Shown piece by piece: positions 34,978-43,477 of a DNA stretch of 64,000 nt. The translations under genes were made by a program, and so were the position numbers. The notes beneath the pieces are model-generated. The model ran no database searches. It saw nothing but the letters and a program-made list of their open reading frames with translations, and was not told where the DNA came from. Source of the DNA: Mucilaginibacter defluvii (GTDB lineage: Bacteria; Bacteroidota; Bacteroidia; Sphingobacteriales; Sphingobacteriaceae); NCBI RefSeq assembly GCF_039543225.1, contig NZ_BAABJI010000002.1, positions 1,054,001-1,118,000 of the forward strand, in the 5' to 3' direction. The stretch's first letter is position 1, and the number at the start of each line of letters is the position of its first letter.

Positions 34978-36198
34978 TCAGCTATTGTGCGGCGTATAAA
35001 ACGGTGTGCGTTTCCAAACCATCATATACAACAACGCCAACAATGCAATTGCCGCGCAAACGAATAAGCTTATCGGAATACGCGCCAGCACATCCTGGTA
35101 ATAGGTGCCAGCGAGTAAGGCGCCTAAACCTATCCCTGCCTCTAATGAGATATACATCGTTGCAACGGCCTTGCCCCGAAATTTCGGGTCGCTCAGGTCA
35201 ACCGTCCAGGCGTTAATAGCCGGCGATGCGATGCCCGAACCGATGCCGAATAACACTGCGCCCGTCAACAGCATAAACGGTGTATTGCCAAATCCGGATA
35301 CCAGGAGCGAAACAGCTATGATAGCTATACCCGCGCGTATAACGTTGACACGGCCATGCCTGTCAGACACCTTGCCGGCAACAAAACGGATCAGCAGCGA
35401 GGCAATAGTAAATACCATGAAGAACATACCCTTATTGGCTATGCCGATATGCTGCGACCAATCCGGAATTACAGTTAATATCGCGCCGTATGGCATGTAG
35501 GATATCAGGGTTACCACACCTGCCGGTATCACTCTACGGTCTATAATGTCATCTTTAGAGATACGGAAAAGCGAAAAGCTGAATGGCTTTTTGTCCTTAA
35601 GCGTTTCCTTCATGTTCGTCAGAATAATAATTGACATTAGCGCCAGGGCCGATGAACAGTAAAACAAAATGTCTATCGAAAAATGTAAAGTTATAGCGCT
35701 GCCTATTGCCGGGCCAATAGCCATACCTGTACTAAAGCATAACCCGTGTATGCCCAGCGCTTCGCCCCAACGGCTTTGCGGTATTACGTCGGCCACGTAA
35801 GCAGCTGTAGCCGTTGGCTTAAAACCGGTAGAAAACCCGTGGATTAAACGCAGAAACAGGAAACCGCTTACACTTGCCAGTAAGGGGTACAAAAAACCGC
35901 AAACAAAACATACTATAGAGCCCACCGCCATTATGGGCACGCGGCCTATGGTATCGGTAAATTTACCGCTAAAGGGACGGGATATGCCTGCGGTTAGCGT
36001 AAATAACGCTATGATAAGTCCTTTATATTTGGCTCCACCCAAACTGCTCAGATAGGCCGGCAGCTCAGGTATCAGCATATTAAAACTTGCCGAGAACAGC
36101 AGGGAGCTTAGGCAAAGCAAGCAAAATTGTAGGGTGTAAATACTTTTGGCAGGCTTGGTATCGGCATTCGCAGGTACCGTTTCCGTATCATCATTCAT
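34978..36198 (-). CDS. MFS efflux-type transporter
   Basis: A 406-residue protein with about 12 membrane helices. The loop GKFTDTIGRVP between helices 2 and 3 and its counterpart GKVSDRHGRVNV in the second half are the major facilitator signatures. It resembles drug/proton antiporters of the YfcJ/arabinose-efflux type. I use the ATG at 36198: the upstream TTG (36210) falls within a -7-like box, TATCTTTG. The substrate is unknown, and it is not linked to sugar genes. Confidence 0.87.
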   Translation of the reverse strand: MNDDTETVPANADTKPAKSIYTLQFCLLCLSSLLFSASFNMLIPELPAYLSSLGGAKYKGLIIALFTLTAGISRPFSGKFTDTIGRVPIMAVGSIVCFVCGFLYPLLASVSGFLFLRLIHGFSTGFKPTATAAYVADVIPQSRWGEALGIHGLCFSTGMAIGPAIGSAITLHFSIDILFYCSSALALMSIIILTNMKETLKDKKPFSFSLFRISKDDIIDRRVIPAGVVTLISYMPYGAILTVIPDWSQHIGIANKGMFFMVFTIASLLIRFVAGKVSDRHGRVNVIRAGIAIIAVSLLVSGFGNTPFMLLTGAVLFGIGSGIASPAINAWTVDLSDPKFRGKAVATMYISLEAGIGLGALLAGTYYQDVLARIPISLFVCAAIALLALLYMMVWKRTPFYTPHNS

Positions 36199-36207
36199 CT
36201 TCGGCGG

Positions 36208-36215
36208 CAAAGATA
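36208..36215 (-). promoter_or_regulatory. -7 box for the MFS transporter gene
   Basis: TATCTTTG on the minus strand fits TAnnTTTG and ends 9 bases before the ATG at 36198. No TTG lies at the usual spacing; the nearest is 26 bases up. It decides the start choice. Confidence 0.45.
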
Positions 36216-36328
36216 GGCCTTTTTGAATAACGTAAATGTAACAAGCCGGCTGTATTAATTATTATGCGAAAAACCAAACTGTTAAGCCGAATATTACGTA
36301 ATTGTTAATATCCAATAAAACCTATTTT

Positions 36329-36544
36329 ATGTTTTCAGTAAACCAAATGATATCGGCCAACATCCGGAAGGTACGTAAGGCGCGTAATTTTTCGCAGGAT
36401 TACGTAGCCATGAAGGCCAGGATATCGCAAAATGCCTACAGTAAAATCGAGCTTGGCTATTCAAAAATCAGCCTCGAACGTTTTTTTCTGATAGCTGACG
36501 CGCTCGGGGTTGATTACACACAACTTATTCAGCCGAACGATTAA
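36329..36544 (+). CDS. Small XRE-type helix-turn-helix regulator
   Basis: A 71-residue protein that is little more than one Cro/C1-type helix-turn-helix (ISANIRKVRKARNFSQDYVAMKARISQNAYSKIELG). The ATG at 36329 is chosen over a TTG nine codons upstream. Such minimal XRE proteins are common in Bacteroidota, sometimes as antitoxins, but there is no toxin-like gene next to it. The following intrinsic terminator shows that it forms its own transcript. Confidence 0.85.
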   Translation: MFSVNQMISANIRKVRKARNFSQDYVAMKARISQNAYSKIELGYSKISLERFFLIADALGVDYTQLIQPND

Positions 36545-36558
36545 AATTAACCCCTTAC

Positions 36559-36601
36559 CGTGTAAGTAAGTTTCACATGTAACTTGCTTACACGTTTTTT
36601 T
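36559..36601 (+). terminator. Intrinsic terminator of the XRE gene
   Basis: CGTGTAAGTAAGTT (36559-36572) pairs with AACTTGCTTACACG (36581-36594) with one T-G wobble, loop of 8, followed by seven Ts. Confidence 0.85.
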
Positions 36602-36606
36602 CAAAA

Positions 36607-36640
36607 CAAAAAACCGGCTGCACAATTAAGTGCAAACCGG
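36607..36640 (-). terminator. Probable terminator of the efflux operon
   Basis: CCGG (36614-36617) and CCGG (36637-36640) flank an inner GCAC/GTGC stem; on the minus strand the hairpin is followed by TTTTTTG. It lies just beyond the stop of the outer-membrane factor gene. Confidence 0.55.
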
Positions 36641-36670
36641 CTTTCACTAAATACTCAATATATCTAAAAA

Positions 36671-38086
36671 TTATTGCCAGCCGCCGCCCAGTGAGCGGTA
36701 AAGCTCAACAACGGCGCCTAATTGCTGCCGCTGTATTGATGCCAGGTTAAGCTGAGCTTGCAAGGCATTGGTTTGCGCGGTAATTACCTCAAGGTAATTA
36801 GCCATATCGCTTTTAAACAGCAAGCGGGCATTTTTAACCGCCTGGTTTAAAGTATCAACCTGGCCGGTAGCAATTTGCCTTTGTTGCTGCAATTTTTGGT
36901 TTTGCACCAGGGCATTGCTTACCTCGCCTACCGCGTTCAATACCGATTGCCTGAATTGCAGCACCGCTTGCTCACGCTGAATTTTAGCAACCTCGTATTG
37001 TGTTTTCAGGGTACGATTTCGGAAGATAGGCTGTAACACCGTACCGGTAGCCAAACCAAATAATGAACCCGGGATATTAAACCAGTTGCTTGATTTAAAT
37101 GACTGCAAGCCACCTTGCGCCGTAATGGTTAATGATGGGTACATGTTAGCCTGCGCCACCCCTACCTGCGCGTTTGAAGCCACCAGCGCCATCTCGCTTG
37201 AGCGAACATCCGGCCTGCGGCTCAGTAGTGCGGCAGGTAAACCGGTGTTAAGCGAGGTGGGCAACTCTGCCGCTTCAATACCTTTGTTGCGGGCAATAGC
37301 GCCGGGTAGCTGCCCTGTCAATATCTGCAAGGCATTTTCCTGTATGGTGATGCTTTGCTCCAACTGAGGAATAAGCAGCGCCGTAGTTTGGCGTTGCGCA
37401 TCAGCTTGCTGAACAGCCAGCAGGTTAACCTCGCCTGCATTTTTCAGCAGGCGGGTTAGGTTAACCGTACTGTCGCTAAGTGTCAGGTTTTGTTTGGCGA
37501 TGGTCAACTGCCTGTCCAGCATCAGCAGGTTGTAGTAACCCTGTGCTATATCGGCAACCAGTTGGGTTTGCACCGCCTTTGTAGCTTCGTACGTTTGCAG
37601 GTATTGTGCCATAACGGATTCTTGTTGTCTGCGGATCTTACCCCAGGTATCCAGTTCCCATGACAGCAGCAGGCTGGCGTTGTAATCCTCAATGTGCTTG
37701 CTACCTAAAAAGCTGCTCGCGCTCAGGCCGTTCAAGCTATTGTCTGACGGGCGGTTGTATTGCCCGGTTACCTGCAAATTCAATTGCGGCAATAACGATA
37801 ACTTGGCTTGTTTTACCTGTTGCTGGGCAATATCAATACGTTTAACCGCAATTTGCAGGTTGTAGTTGTATTTGATACCCCTATCAATCAAACCCTGCAA
37901 GGTGGTATCGGTAAAAAATTGTTTCCATTGTATGTTAGCAATACTGCTGGTATCGGCATAGCTTACCCCGGCAAACTTTTCGGGTAACTGCACCGTTGGC
38001 CGCTGGTAATTTTTTCCTGCCTTACAAGCGTTCAGAGTTAACGCTATCAGCAATGCGGCATATATAATTAAACTATTCTTTTTCAT
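36671..38086 (-). CDS. RND efflux outer-membrane factor (OprM/NodT family lipoprotein)
   Basis: A 471-residue outer-membrane channel subunit of a tripartite efflux pump. The ATG at 38086 opens into a lipoprotein signal (MKKNSLIIYAALLIALTLNAC); a longer frame would overlap the upstream permease gene. The two TolC-type repeat halves are seen as long helical segments (QLVADIAQGYYNLLMLDRQL and the matching region NAVGEVSNALVQNQKL), with ALLSRRPDVRSSEMAL, a family landmark. It is the last gene of the operon, 16 bp after the permease. Confidence 0.93.
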   Translation of the reverse strand: MKKNSLIIYAALLIALTLNACKAGKNYQRPTVQLPEKFAGVSYADTSSIANIQWKQFFTDTTLQGLIDRGIKYNYNLQIAVKRIDIAQQQVKQAKLSLLPQLNLQVTGQYNRPSDNSLNGLSASSFLGSKHIEDYNASLLLSWELDTWGKIRRQQESVMAQYLQTYEATKAVQTQLVADIAQGYYNLLMLDRQLTIAKQNLTLSDSTVNLTRLLKNAGEVNLLAVQQADAQRQTTALLIPQLEQSITIQENALQILTGQLPGAIARNKGIEAAELPTSLNTGLPAALLSRRPDVRSSEMALVASNAQVGVAQANMYPSLTITAQGGLQSFKSSNWFNIPGSLFGLATGTVLQPIFRNRTLKTQYEVAKIQREQAVLQFRQSVLNAVGEVSNALVQNQKLQQQRQIATGQVDTLNQAVKNARLLFKSDMANYLEVITAQTNALQAQLNLASIQRQQLGAVVELYRSLGGGWQ

Positions 38087-38102
38087 GATAATATATGATG
38101 GA

Positions 38103-41100
38103 TCAGGCATTTTCAAGTTGTACTTGTTGATTGGCTTTTACTTCGGTTTTCTTTTTACCACCGCTCAATTTTTCCTGCAAGGCCTGGAAGATGACGAACA
38201 ATACCGGGATAACAAATACACCCAGTATTACACCGGTAAGCATCCCGCCTACAGCGCCAGCACCAATACTATGGTTACCCAGAGCTGATGCACCTTTTGC
38301 CCTCATCAACGGAATCAAACCTACGATGAACGCGAATGAGGTCATCAATATCGGGCGAAGCCTTAATTGAGATGCTTCAAGCGCAGCCTCAACCAAGCCC
38401 ATGCCTGCCTTGCGGCGTTGTACCGCGTACTCTACAATCAGAATGGCATTCTTGGCCAGCAATCCGATGAGCATGATCAAACACACCTGTACGTAGATAT
38501 TGTTATCGATACCCAGCATGTTAATAAACAGCATAACACCGAATATACCCAGCGGTATAGTCAGAATAACCGCCAGCGGCAGTATATAACTCTCGTACTG
38601 CGCAGCCAGCAGGAAGTAAACGAATATCATACTCATCACAAAGATGAGCAGTATTTGTGAGCCCGCGTTGATCTCCTCACGGGTCATGCCGGTCCACTCA
38701 TAACCAAAACCGCGTGGCAATGCTTGTTTGGCTGTTTCTTCAACGGCTTTAATAGCGTCGCCTGTACTGTAACCCGGTTTAGGCACACCGTTAATGGTTA
38801 CGGCGTTAAACAGGTTGTTACGTGTTACCGTTTCGGGTCCGTAAACGCGTTTAAGCTTTACTACCGAGTTAACCGGCACCATTTCGCCCTGGTTATTTTT
38901 TACAAATATGTTGTTGAGTGATTGCGGGTTAGTACGGTAAGTAGCATCCGCCTGCACCATTACACGGTAATATTTACCAAAGCGGTTAAAGTCGCTTACG
39001 AAGCTACTACCGTAGTACACTTGCAGCGTTTGCAGCAAGTCCTTAACCTGCACGCCTAACTGGCGGGCCTTGGCATTATCAACATCCAGTTGATATTGCG
39101 GGTTACCGGCAGCAAATGTGGTAAAGGCATAAGCGATCTCTTTACGCTGCATAAGCGCACCTAAAAATGCTTTGGTAGTTGAATCCAGCTTACCCATAGT
39201 ACCGTTGGTTCTGTCCTGCAACATCATTTCAAAACCGTTTACGTTACCAAAACCCTGTACGGTTGGGAAGGTAAAGAAGAACGCGCTTGCACCTTTTACC
39301 TGGGCGGCAACCTTTTGGGTCATCATGGCAGTGATCTGGTTCAGATCCTTCACCTCACCACGATCATCCTCACCCTTCATGCGGATGAAACCGGCACCGT
39401 ATGACGAAGCGTTTGCGTTGGTGATAAAGTTCAAACCTTCTACCTGGTAATGGTTCTGCGTGATCGGATCTTTCTTTACAATATCATCTATCTCCTTCAT
39501 TGCCTTACGGGTTTGCTCCAATGAGTTACCCGGAGGGGTGTTTACCGCATAAAGCAGGAAGCCCTGATCCTCAGTTGGAATAAAGCCTGATGGTGTACGT
39601 TTGATCATGACAAAAGTAACCGCGGCTACCAATGCCAAACCTGATACAGCTACCCATTTGCGTTTTATCAGGAATTGGATAGACCTGATATACTTACCTG
39701 TAAGCGCGTTAAAACCAGTGTTGAATGCAGCGAAGAAGCGACCAACAAAGCCTTTACGCTCCGTATGGCCATGTTCGCCTTGGGCATGCGGGTTTTTTAG
39801 GAATAAGGCCGTAAGTGCCGGACTAAGCGTTAAGGCATTCAGTGCCGAAATCAAAATCGCAATAGCTAATGTAAACGCAAACTGACGGTAGAATACACCT
39901 GCCGGGCCCTGCATAAAGCCTACCGGAACGAATACCGCCGCCATAACCAGTGTTATGGATACGATAGCGCCTGATATTTCACTCATGGACTCGATGGTAG
40001 CCGTTTTGGCGTCCTGCCCCGTATGTTCCATTTTGGCGTGTACCGCCTCGACCACCACAATGGCATCATCCACCACAATACCGATAGCCAGTACCAGCGC
40101 GAACAAAGTAAGCAGGTTGATACTAAAGCCAAACAGCCCCATGAAGAAGAAAGTACCCACAATAGCCACCGGAACGGCGATAGCCGGAATCAAGGTAGAA
40201 CGGAAATCCTGCAAGAAAATGAATACAACGATGAATACCAGCACAAATGCTTCAATCAGCGTATGTTGTACCTGCTCAATAGAGGCATCTAAAAACTCCT
40301 TGGTGTTATACATTACTACCGGCTCAATACCTTTTGGTAAGGTGGTAGAGAATTCATCTAACAAACGTTTTGCTTCTGTCAAGATGTCGTTAGCGTTTGA
40401 TCCGGCTGTTTGGAAGATAGCCACACCTGATGTAGCGCTGCCGTTAAGTACACTGTTTGATGAATAGGTATATGAACCGAATTCTACACGGGCAACATCC
40501 TGCAAACGGATAGTTGAACCATCGGCATTTGCCTTGATCACGATGTTCTCGTAATCTTTAACCTTGTTGAGCTTGCCTTTATACTTTAACACGTATTCAA
40601 ATACTTCCTTACTGCTCTCGCCCATACGGCCCGGAGCGGCTTCCAAGCTTTGATCCTGGATAGCATTTGTTACATCAGCCGGTGCCAGGTTATAGGCTGT
40701 TAAGCGATCAGGCTTTAACCATATACGCATCGAATAATCGTGCGTACCAAATGGCTGCGCCTGGCCTACGCCTGGGATACGTTGCAACTGGGGTATAAGG
40801 TTGATCTTGATATAGTTCTGTAAAAAGGTTTCGTTATATGATGTATCCTTACTGGCCAGCGCCACGAACATAATGATACTGTTTTGTACCTTCTGTGTTG
40901 ATACACCGGTTTGTACAGCTTCCTGCGGTATCTGGCTCAATGCCTTTGATACACGGTTTTGTACGTTCACCGCGGCAATATCCGGGTCGGTACCCTGTTT
41001 AAAATAAACGTTCAGGGTCATGGATCCGTCGTTGCTGGAGTTTGAGGTCATGTAGGTCATGTTCTCCACACCGTTAACGGCTTCCTCAATAGGCGTAGCT

Positions 41101-41282
41101 ACCGAACGGGCAACCACCTCGGCATTTGCACCCGGATAAGAGGCCGTAACCTGTACCGTTGGCGGCGCAATATCAGGAAACTGCGTGATAGGTAAACCTA
41201 ACAGCGATACGATCCCCAATAAGAGCAGAAGTATGGAGATCACTGTTGAAAGGACGGGCCTTTCTATAAACTTTTTAAGCAT
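38103..41282 (-). CDS. RND multidrug efflux permease, HAE1 family (AcrB/MexB-like)
   Basis: A 1059-residue inner-membrane proton-driven pump. The start FIERPVLSTVISILLLLLGI and LPITQFPDIAPPTVQVTASYPGA are classical for HAE1 permeases. In helix 4 the sequence LVLAIGIVVDDAIVVVEAV holds the proton-relay aspartates, and helix 10 has LIGLLAKNAILIVEYA with the relay lysine. Two large periplasmic porter loops are present and the length is normal. It lies between the adaptor and outer-membrane factor genes, as in acrAB-type operons. The substrate range cannot be predicted. Confidence 0.95.
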   Translation of the reverse strand: MLKKFIERPVLSTVISILLLLLGIVSLLGLPITQFPDIAPPTVQVTASYPGANAEVVARSVATPIEEAVNGVENMTYMTSNSSNDGSMTLNVYFKQGTDPDIAAVNVQNRVSKALSQIPQEAVQTGVSTQKVQNSIIMFVALASKDTSYNETFLQNYIKINLIPQLQRIPGVGQAQPFGTHDYSMRIWLKPDRLTAYNLAPADVTNAIQDQSLEAAPGRMGESSKEVFEYVLKYKGKLNKVKDYENIVIKANADGSTIRLQDVARVEFGSYTYSSNSVLNGSATSGVAIFQTAGSNANDILTEAKRLLDEFSTTLPKGIEPVVMYNTKEFLDASIEQVQHTLIEAFVLVFIVVFIFLQDFRSTLIPAIAVPVAIVGTFFFMGLFGFSINLLTLFALVLAIGIVVDDAIVVVEAVHAKMEHTGQDAKTATIESMSEISGAIVSITLVMAAVFVPVGFMQGPAGVFYRQFAFTLAIAILISALNALTLSPALTALFLKNPHAQGEHGHTERKGFVGRFFAAFNTGFNALTGKYIRSIQFLIKRKWVAVSGLALVAAVTFVMIKRTPSGFIPTEDQGFLLYAVNTPPGNSLEQTRKAMKEIDDIVKKDPITQNHYQVEGLNFITNANASSYGAGFIRMKGEDDRGEVKDLNQITAMMTQKVAAQVKGASAFFFTFPTVQGFGNVNGFEMMLQDRTNGTMGKLDSTTKAFLGALMQRKEIAYAFTTFAAGNPQYQLDVDNAKARQLGVQVKDLLQTLQVYYGSSFVSDFNRFGKYYRVMVQADATYRTNPQSLNNIFVKNNQGEMVPVNSVVKLKRVYGPETVTRNNLFNAVTINGVPKPGYSTGDAIKAVEETAKQALPRGFGYEWTGMTREEINAGSQILLIFVMSMIFVYFLLAAQYESYILPLAVILTIPLGIFGVMLFINMLGIDNNIYVQVCLIMLIGLLAKNAILIVEYAVQRRKAGMGLVEAALEASQLRLRPILMTSFAFIVGLIPLMRAKGASALGNHSIGAGAVGGMLTGVILGVFVIPVLFVIFQALQEKLSGGKKKTEVKANQQVQLENA

Positions 41283-41300
41283 GATTGTGGTATTAAGTAC

Positions 41301-41320
41301 CTCCCGGCGCTTACCGGGGG
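41301..41320 (-). repeat. GC-rich hairpin between adaptor and permease genes
   Basis: CTCCCGG (41301-41307) pairs with CCGGGGG (41314-41320), loop CGCTTA. It has no T-run on either side. It may be an RNA processing or stabilising element within the efflux transcript. Confidence 0.35.
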
Positions 41321-41364
41321 ATACAGTTAATAAGGTATTATGTATTTAGAATGAACTATTTAGC

Positions 41365-42546
41365 TTACAGCGCTGCTGTTTTCAGTACACTGTCGGCAGG
41401 CAATACCTGTGGTTTGATCTGTACGCCATCGCGCAGCCTGTCAATCCCCTTGTAAACAATCTTGTCGCCTGCCTTAAGGCCTTTTGATACCAGGTAAAAA
41501 TGACCGCTTGTACCGGTAACCGTTAGTGGCGTACCAACTACTTTGTTGCTATCGGTAAGCGCGTAAACAAACACCTTGTCCTGCAATTCAAATGTAGCCT
41601 CCTGCGGCACCAGTAATGAGTTGCTCGTTACACTTGGGATACGTATTTTACCGGTATTACCTGAACGTAAAAGCCCGTTGTTGTTGGCAAACGTAGCCCT
41701 GAAGCTGATGGTACCATTTGTTTTATCAAACTGCCCTTTAGCCAGTTCAACCTTGCCTTTTTGCGGATAGATGTTGTTATCGGCCAATAATAATTCTACT
41801 TCAGGCAAATGCTTGATCTTGTCTTCAATAGTATTACCGGCGTAGTGCTCCTTAAAGTTGATAAAGTCAACCTCGCTCATGGTAAAGTAAGCGTGAACGG
41901 CTTTATTTTCTGACAGTACGGTAAGCGGCTCGGTTTGAACTTTGCCTACCAGGCTACCTGTTTTGAAAGGGATACTGCCTACATAACCATCGGCCGGAGC
42001 GGTAACATTAGTATAGTTAAGGTTGATCTTAGCTGATTCAACTTGCGCCTGTGCCTGGGCAACATTCGCTTTAGCAGCATTATAAGCAGCCTTTGCCGAA
42101 CGTAACTGCACATCAGACACTACATTATTTTCAACCAGCGGAGTTAGCTTGCTTACGTTGATAGAGGCGGTTTCAAGCGATGCCTGTGCGGAAAGCAACA
42201 TGGCCTTAGCCGTGTTCAGTTGTTCGCGGAACGGGCGTGCATCAATTTTAAAGAGCGTTTGGCCTTTATGCACCTGCGCGCCTTCGTCAACGTAAATGGC
42301 TTCGAGGTAGCCATCCACCTGTGGGCGGATCTCAATATCGCGGTTGCCTTCAAGTGATGCGGTGTACTCGCTGTAAGTGGTAACCGGTTTGCTTTCAACG
42401 GCTATTACCGGAAGCTCCTGTGGTGGCGGGGCACCTGCCCCCGGCGTTGATGAACTGCAACTGCTATATAAAACCAAGGCGGCGATGGACACGAAGAGTG
42501 GCACATTTTGCCTGATTGAAAGGATAGAATTACTTAGCGTTTTCAT
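41365..42546 (-). CDS. RND efflux periplasmic adaptor (AcrA/MexA family lipoprotein)
   Basis: A 393-residue membrane fusion protein. A signal with lipobox-like LYSSC near residue 30 precedes the lipoyl/barrel-sandwich half-domain (GYLEAIYVDEGAQVHKGQTLFKID), a helical hairpin (about 100-165), the second lipoyl half (INLNYTNVTAPADGYVGSIPF) and the beta-barrel and membrane-proximal domains. It bridges the permease and the outer-membrane factor. It starts 119 bases after the tetR gene, with a perfect inverted-repeat operator in between. Confidence 0.94.
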   Translation of the reverse strand: MKTLSNSILSIRQNVPLFVSIAALVLYSSCSSSTPGAGAPPPQELPVIAVESKPVTTYSEYTASLEGNRDIEIRPQVDGYLEAIYVDEGAQVHKGQTLFKIDARPFREQLNTAKAMLLSAQASLETASINVSKLTPLVENNVVSDVQLRSAKAAYNAAKANVAQAQAQVESAKINLNYTNVTAPADGYVGSIPFKTGSLVGKVQTEPLTVLSENKAVHAYFTMSEVDFINFKEHYAGNTIEDKIKHLPEVELLLADNNIYPQKGKVELAKGQFDKTNGTISFRATFANNNGLLRSGNTGKIRIPSVTSNSLLVPQEATFELQDKVFVYALTDSNKVVGTPLTVTGTSGHFYLVSKGLKAGDKIVYKGIDRLRDGVQIKPQVLPADSVLKTAAL

Positions 42547-42599
42547 GAATTTATATGTTTAGCGTGTATGATTACTTGTTTATAAAGTACTATTAATTA

Positions 42600-42613
42600 A
42601 ATGTTTAAACATT
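42600..42613. repeat. 14-bp perfect palindrome upstream of the adaptor gene
   Basis: AATGTTTAAACATT is a perfect palindrome 54 bp upstream of the adaptor start codon and close to the TetR-type operator. The core TGTTTAAACA also occurs upstream of the uronate operon at 50927-50936. Confidence 0.3.
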
Positions 42614-42619
42614 GTTATA

Positions 42620-42640
42620 TTTCCTAACACCGTTAGGAAA
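42620..42640. promoter_or_regulatory. TetR operator in front of the efflux operon
   Basis: TTTCCTAAC (42620-42628) and GTTAGGAAA (42632-42640) are perfect 9-bp inverted repeats with a 3-base spacer. The core CCTAACAnnGTTAG recurs at the tetR promoter (43282-43295), which makes it the likely binding site of the TetR-family protein. Confidence 0.7.
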
Positions 42641-42664
42641 TGACCGAAAAAATTTTAGACTACG

Positions 42665-43264
42665 CTACAGCATATTTTTTGTGAAGCCTGCTATGGCATC
42701 ATCCAAAACCATTTTGTTAAGCTCATCGTCAATAGGGGAATTGCCGGTGATCTTGATCGATATTAAGCCGTGCATTACAGACCAGAACGTGTGGTACTTT
42801 AAACAGGAATTAATATCAGTACGTTTACTTTTTTTAATGAGCGCCTCTATCGGCTCCATCACTAAGGCCCTGAATTTTTCCTGCTCGGGCATTGCCTTGC
42901 TTATTTCGCAGCATTGCATGCCTATTCCAAACATTAACTGGTAAAGCTGCATGTTATTAATGCCGAAGTCCCAGTATGCATCAGCCATCGCCCTTATTTG
43001 TTCAGCCGGATCATCGTGCGCGTCTTTCGCATCGATCATCTTTTTGGAGAGTTTACGAAAACCCTTTTTTGCAAATTCAAGGTATATGGCTTCCTTGTTT
43101 TCAAAATGGTCATAAATAACAGGCACGCTATATTCAATGGCATCAGCTATTTTACGGATAGACAAAGCGTTCCATCCGTCTTTTTCAACCATTTGCCATG
43201 CAGCACAAATTATATCATGCTTCACTTCTTCCTTCTGCCGCTGCCTGCGCTCTAATATTCCCAT
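42665..43264 (-). CDS. TetR/AcrR-family repressor
   Basis: A 199-residue regulator. Residues 12-60 are the TetR helix-turn-helix (DIICAAWQMVEKDGWNALSI then VPVIYDHFENKEAIYLEFAKKGF). The C-terminal ligand-binding part (with AMADAYWDFGINNMQLYQLMFG) belongs to the WHG/TetR_C_33-like group. It is directly upstream of the RND efflux genes and on the same strand. Matching inverted repeats at its own start site and in front of the adaptor gene indicate autorepression and control of the pump, relieved by an unknown ligand. Confidence 0.9.
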   Translation of the reverse strand: MGILERRQRQKEEVKHDIICAAWQMVEKDGWNALSIRKIADAIEYSVPVIYDHFENKEAIYLEFAKKGFRKLSKKMIDAKDAHDDPAEQIRAMADAYWDFGINNMQLYQLMFGIGMQCCEISKAMPEQEKFRALVMEPIEALIKKSKRTDINSCLKYHTFWSVMHGLISIKITGNSPIDDELNKMVLDDAIAGFTKNML

Positions 43265-43282
43265 TGTGTTATAATGTACAAC

Positions 43283-43327
43283 CTAACAGTGTTAGCAAAG
43301 GTAACATTGTTTTAATTGATTATGCAA
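43283..43327 (-). promoter_or_regulatory. tetR promoter with overlapping operator
   Basis: On the minus strand TACCTTTG (43303 to 43296) is a perfect -7 box, with TTG (43327 to 43325) 21 bases upstream. CTAAC-AGT-GTTAG (43283-43295) follows at once and covers the expected transcription start. This is the same inverted repeat as before the efflux genes. Confidence 0.65.
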
Positions 43328-43477
43328 GAGTTTACAATGGCCAAGGTATAGTTATTATAATCGCGTGACAAATGCGCATCTATTTTTGCCACATTCACAG
43401 CAATTACGGAGTATTTGTTAACATATCTATAAAATCAATCGCCAACCGCTATATTGCATCTCTATTTAATTGACTTC

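Noticed and set aside
39955-40467. A 170-codon plus-strand frame inside the RND permease gene
   Set aside because: It is antisense to conserved permease sequence and rich in Ser/Thr/Ala as expected for a shadow frame.
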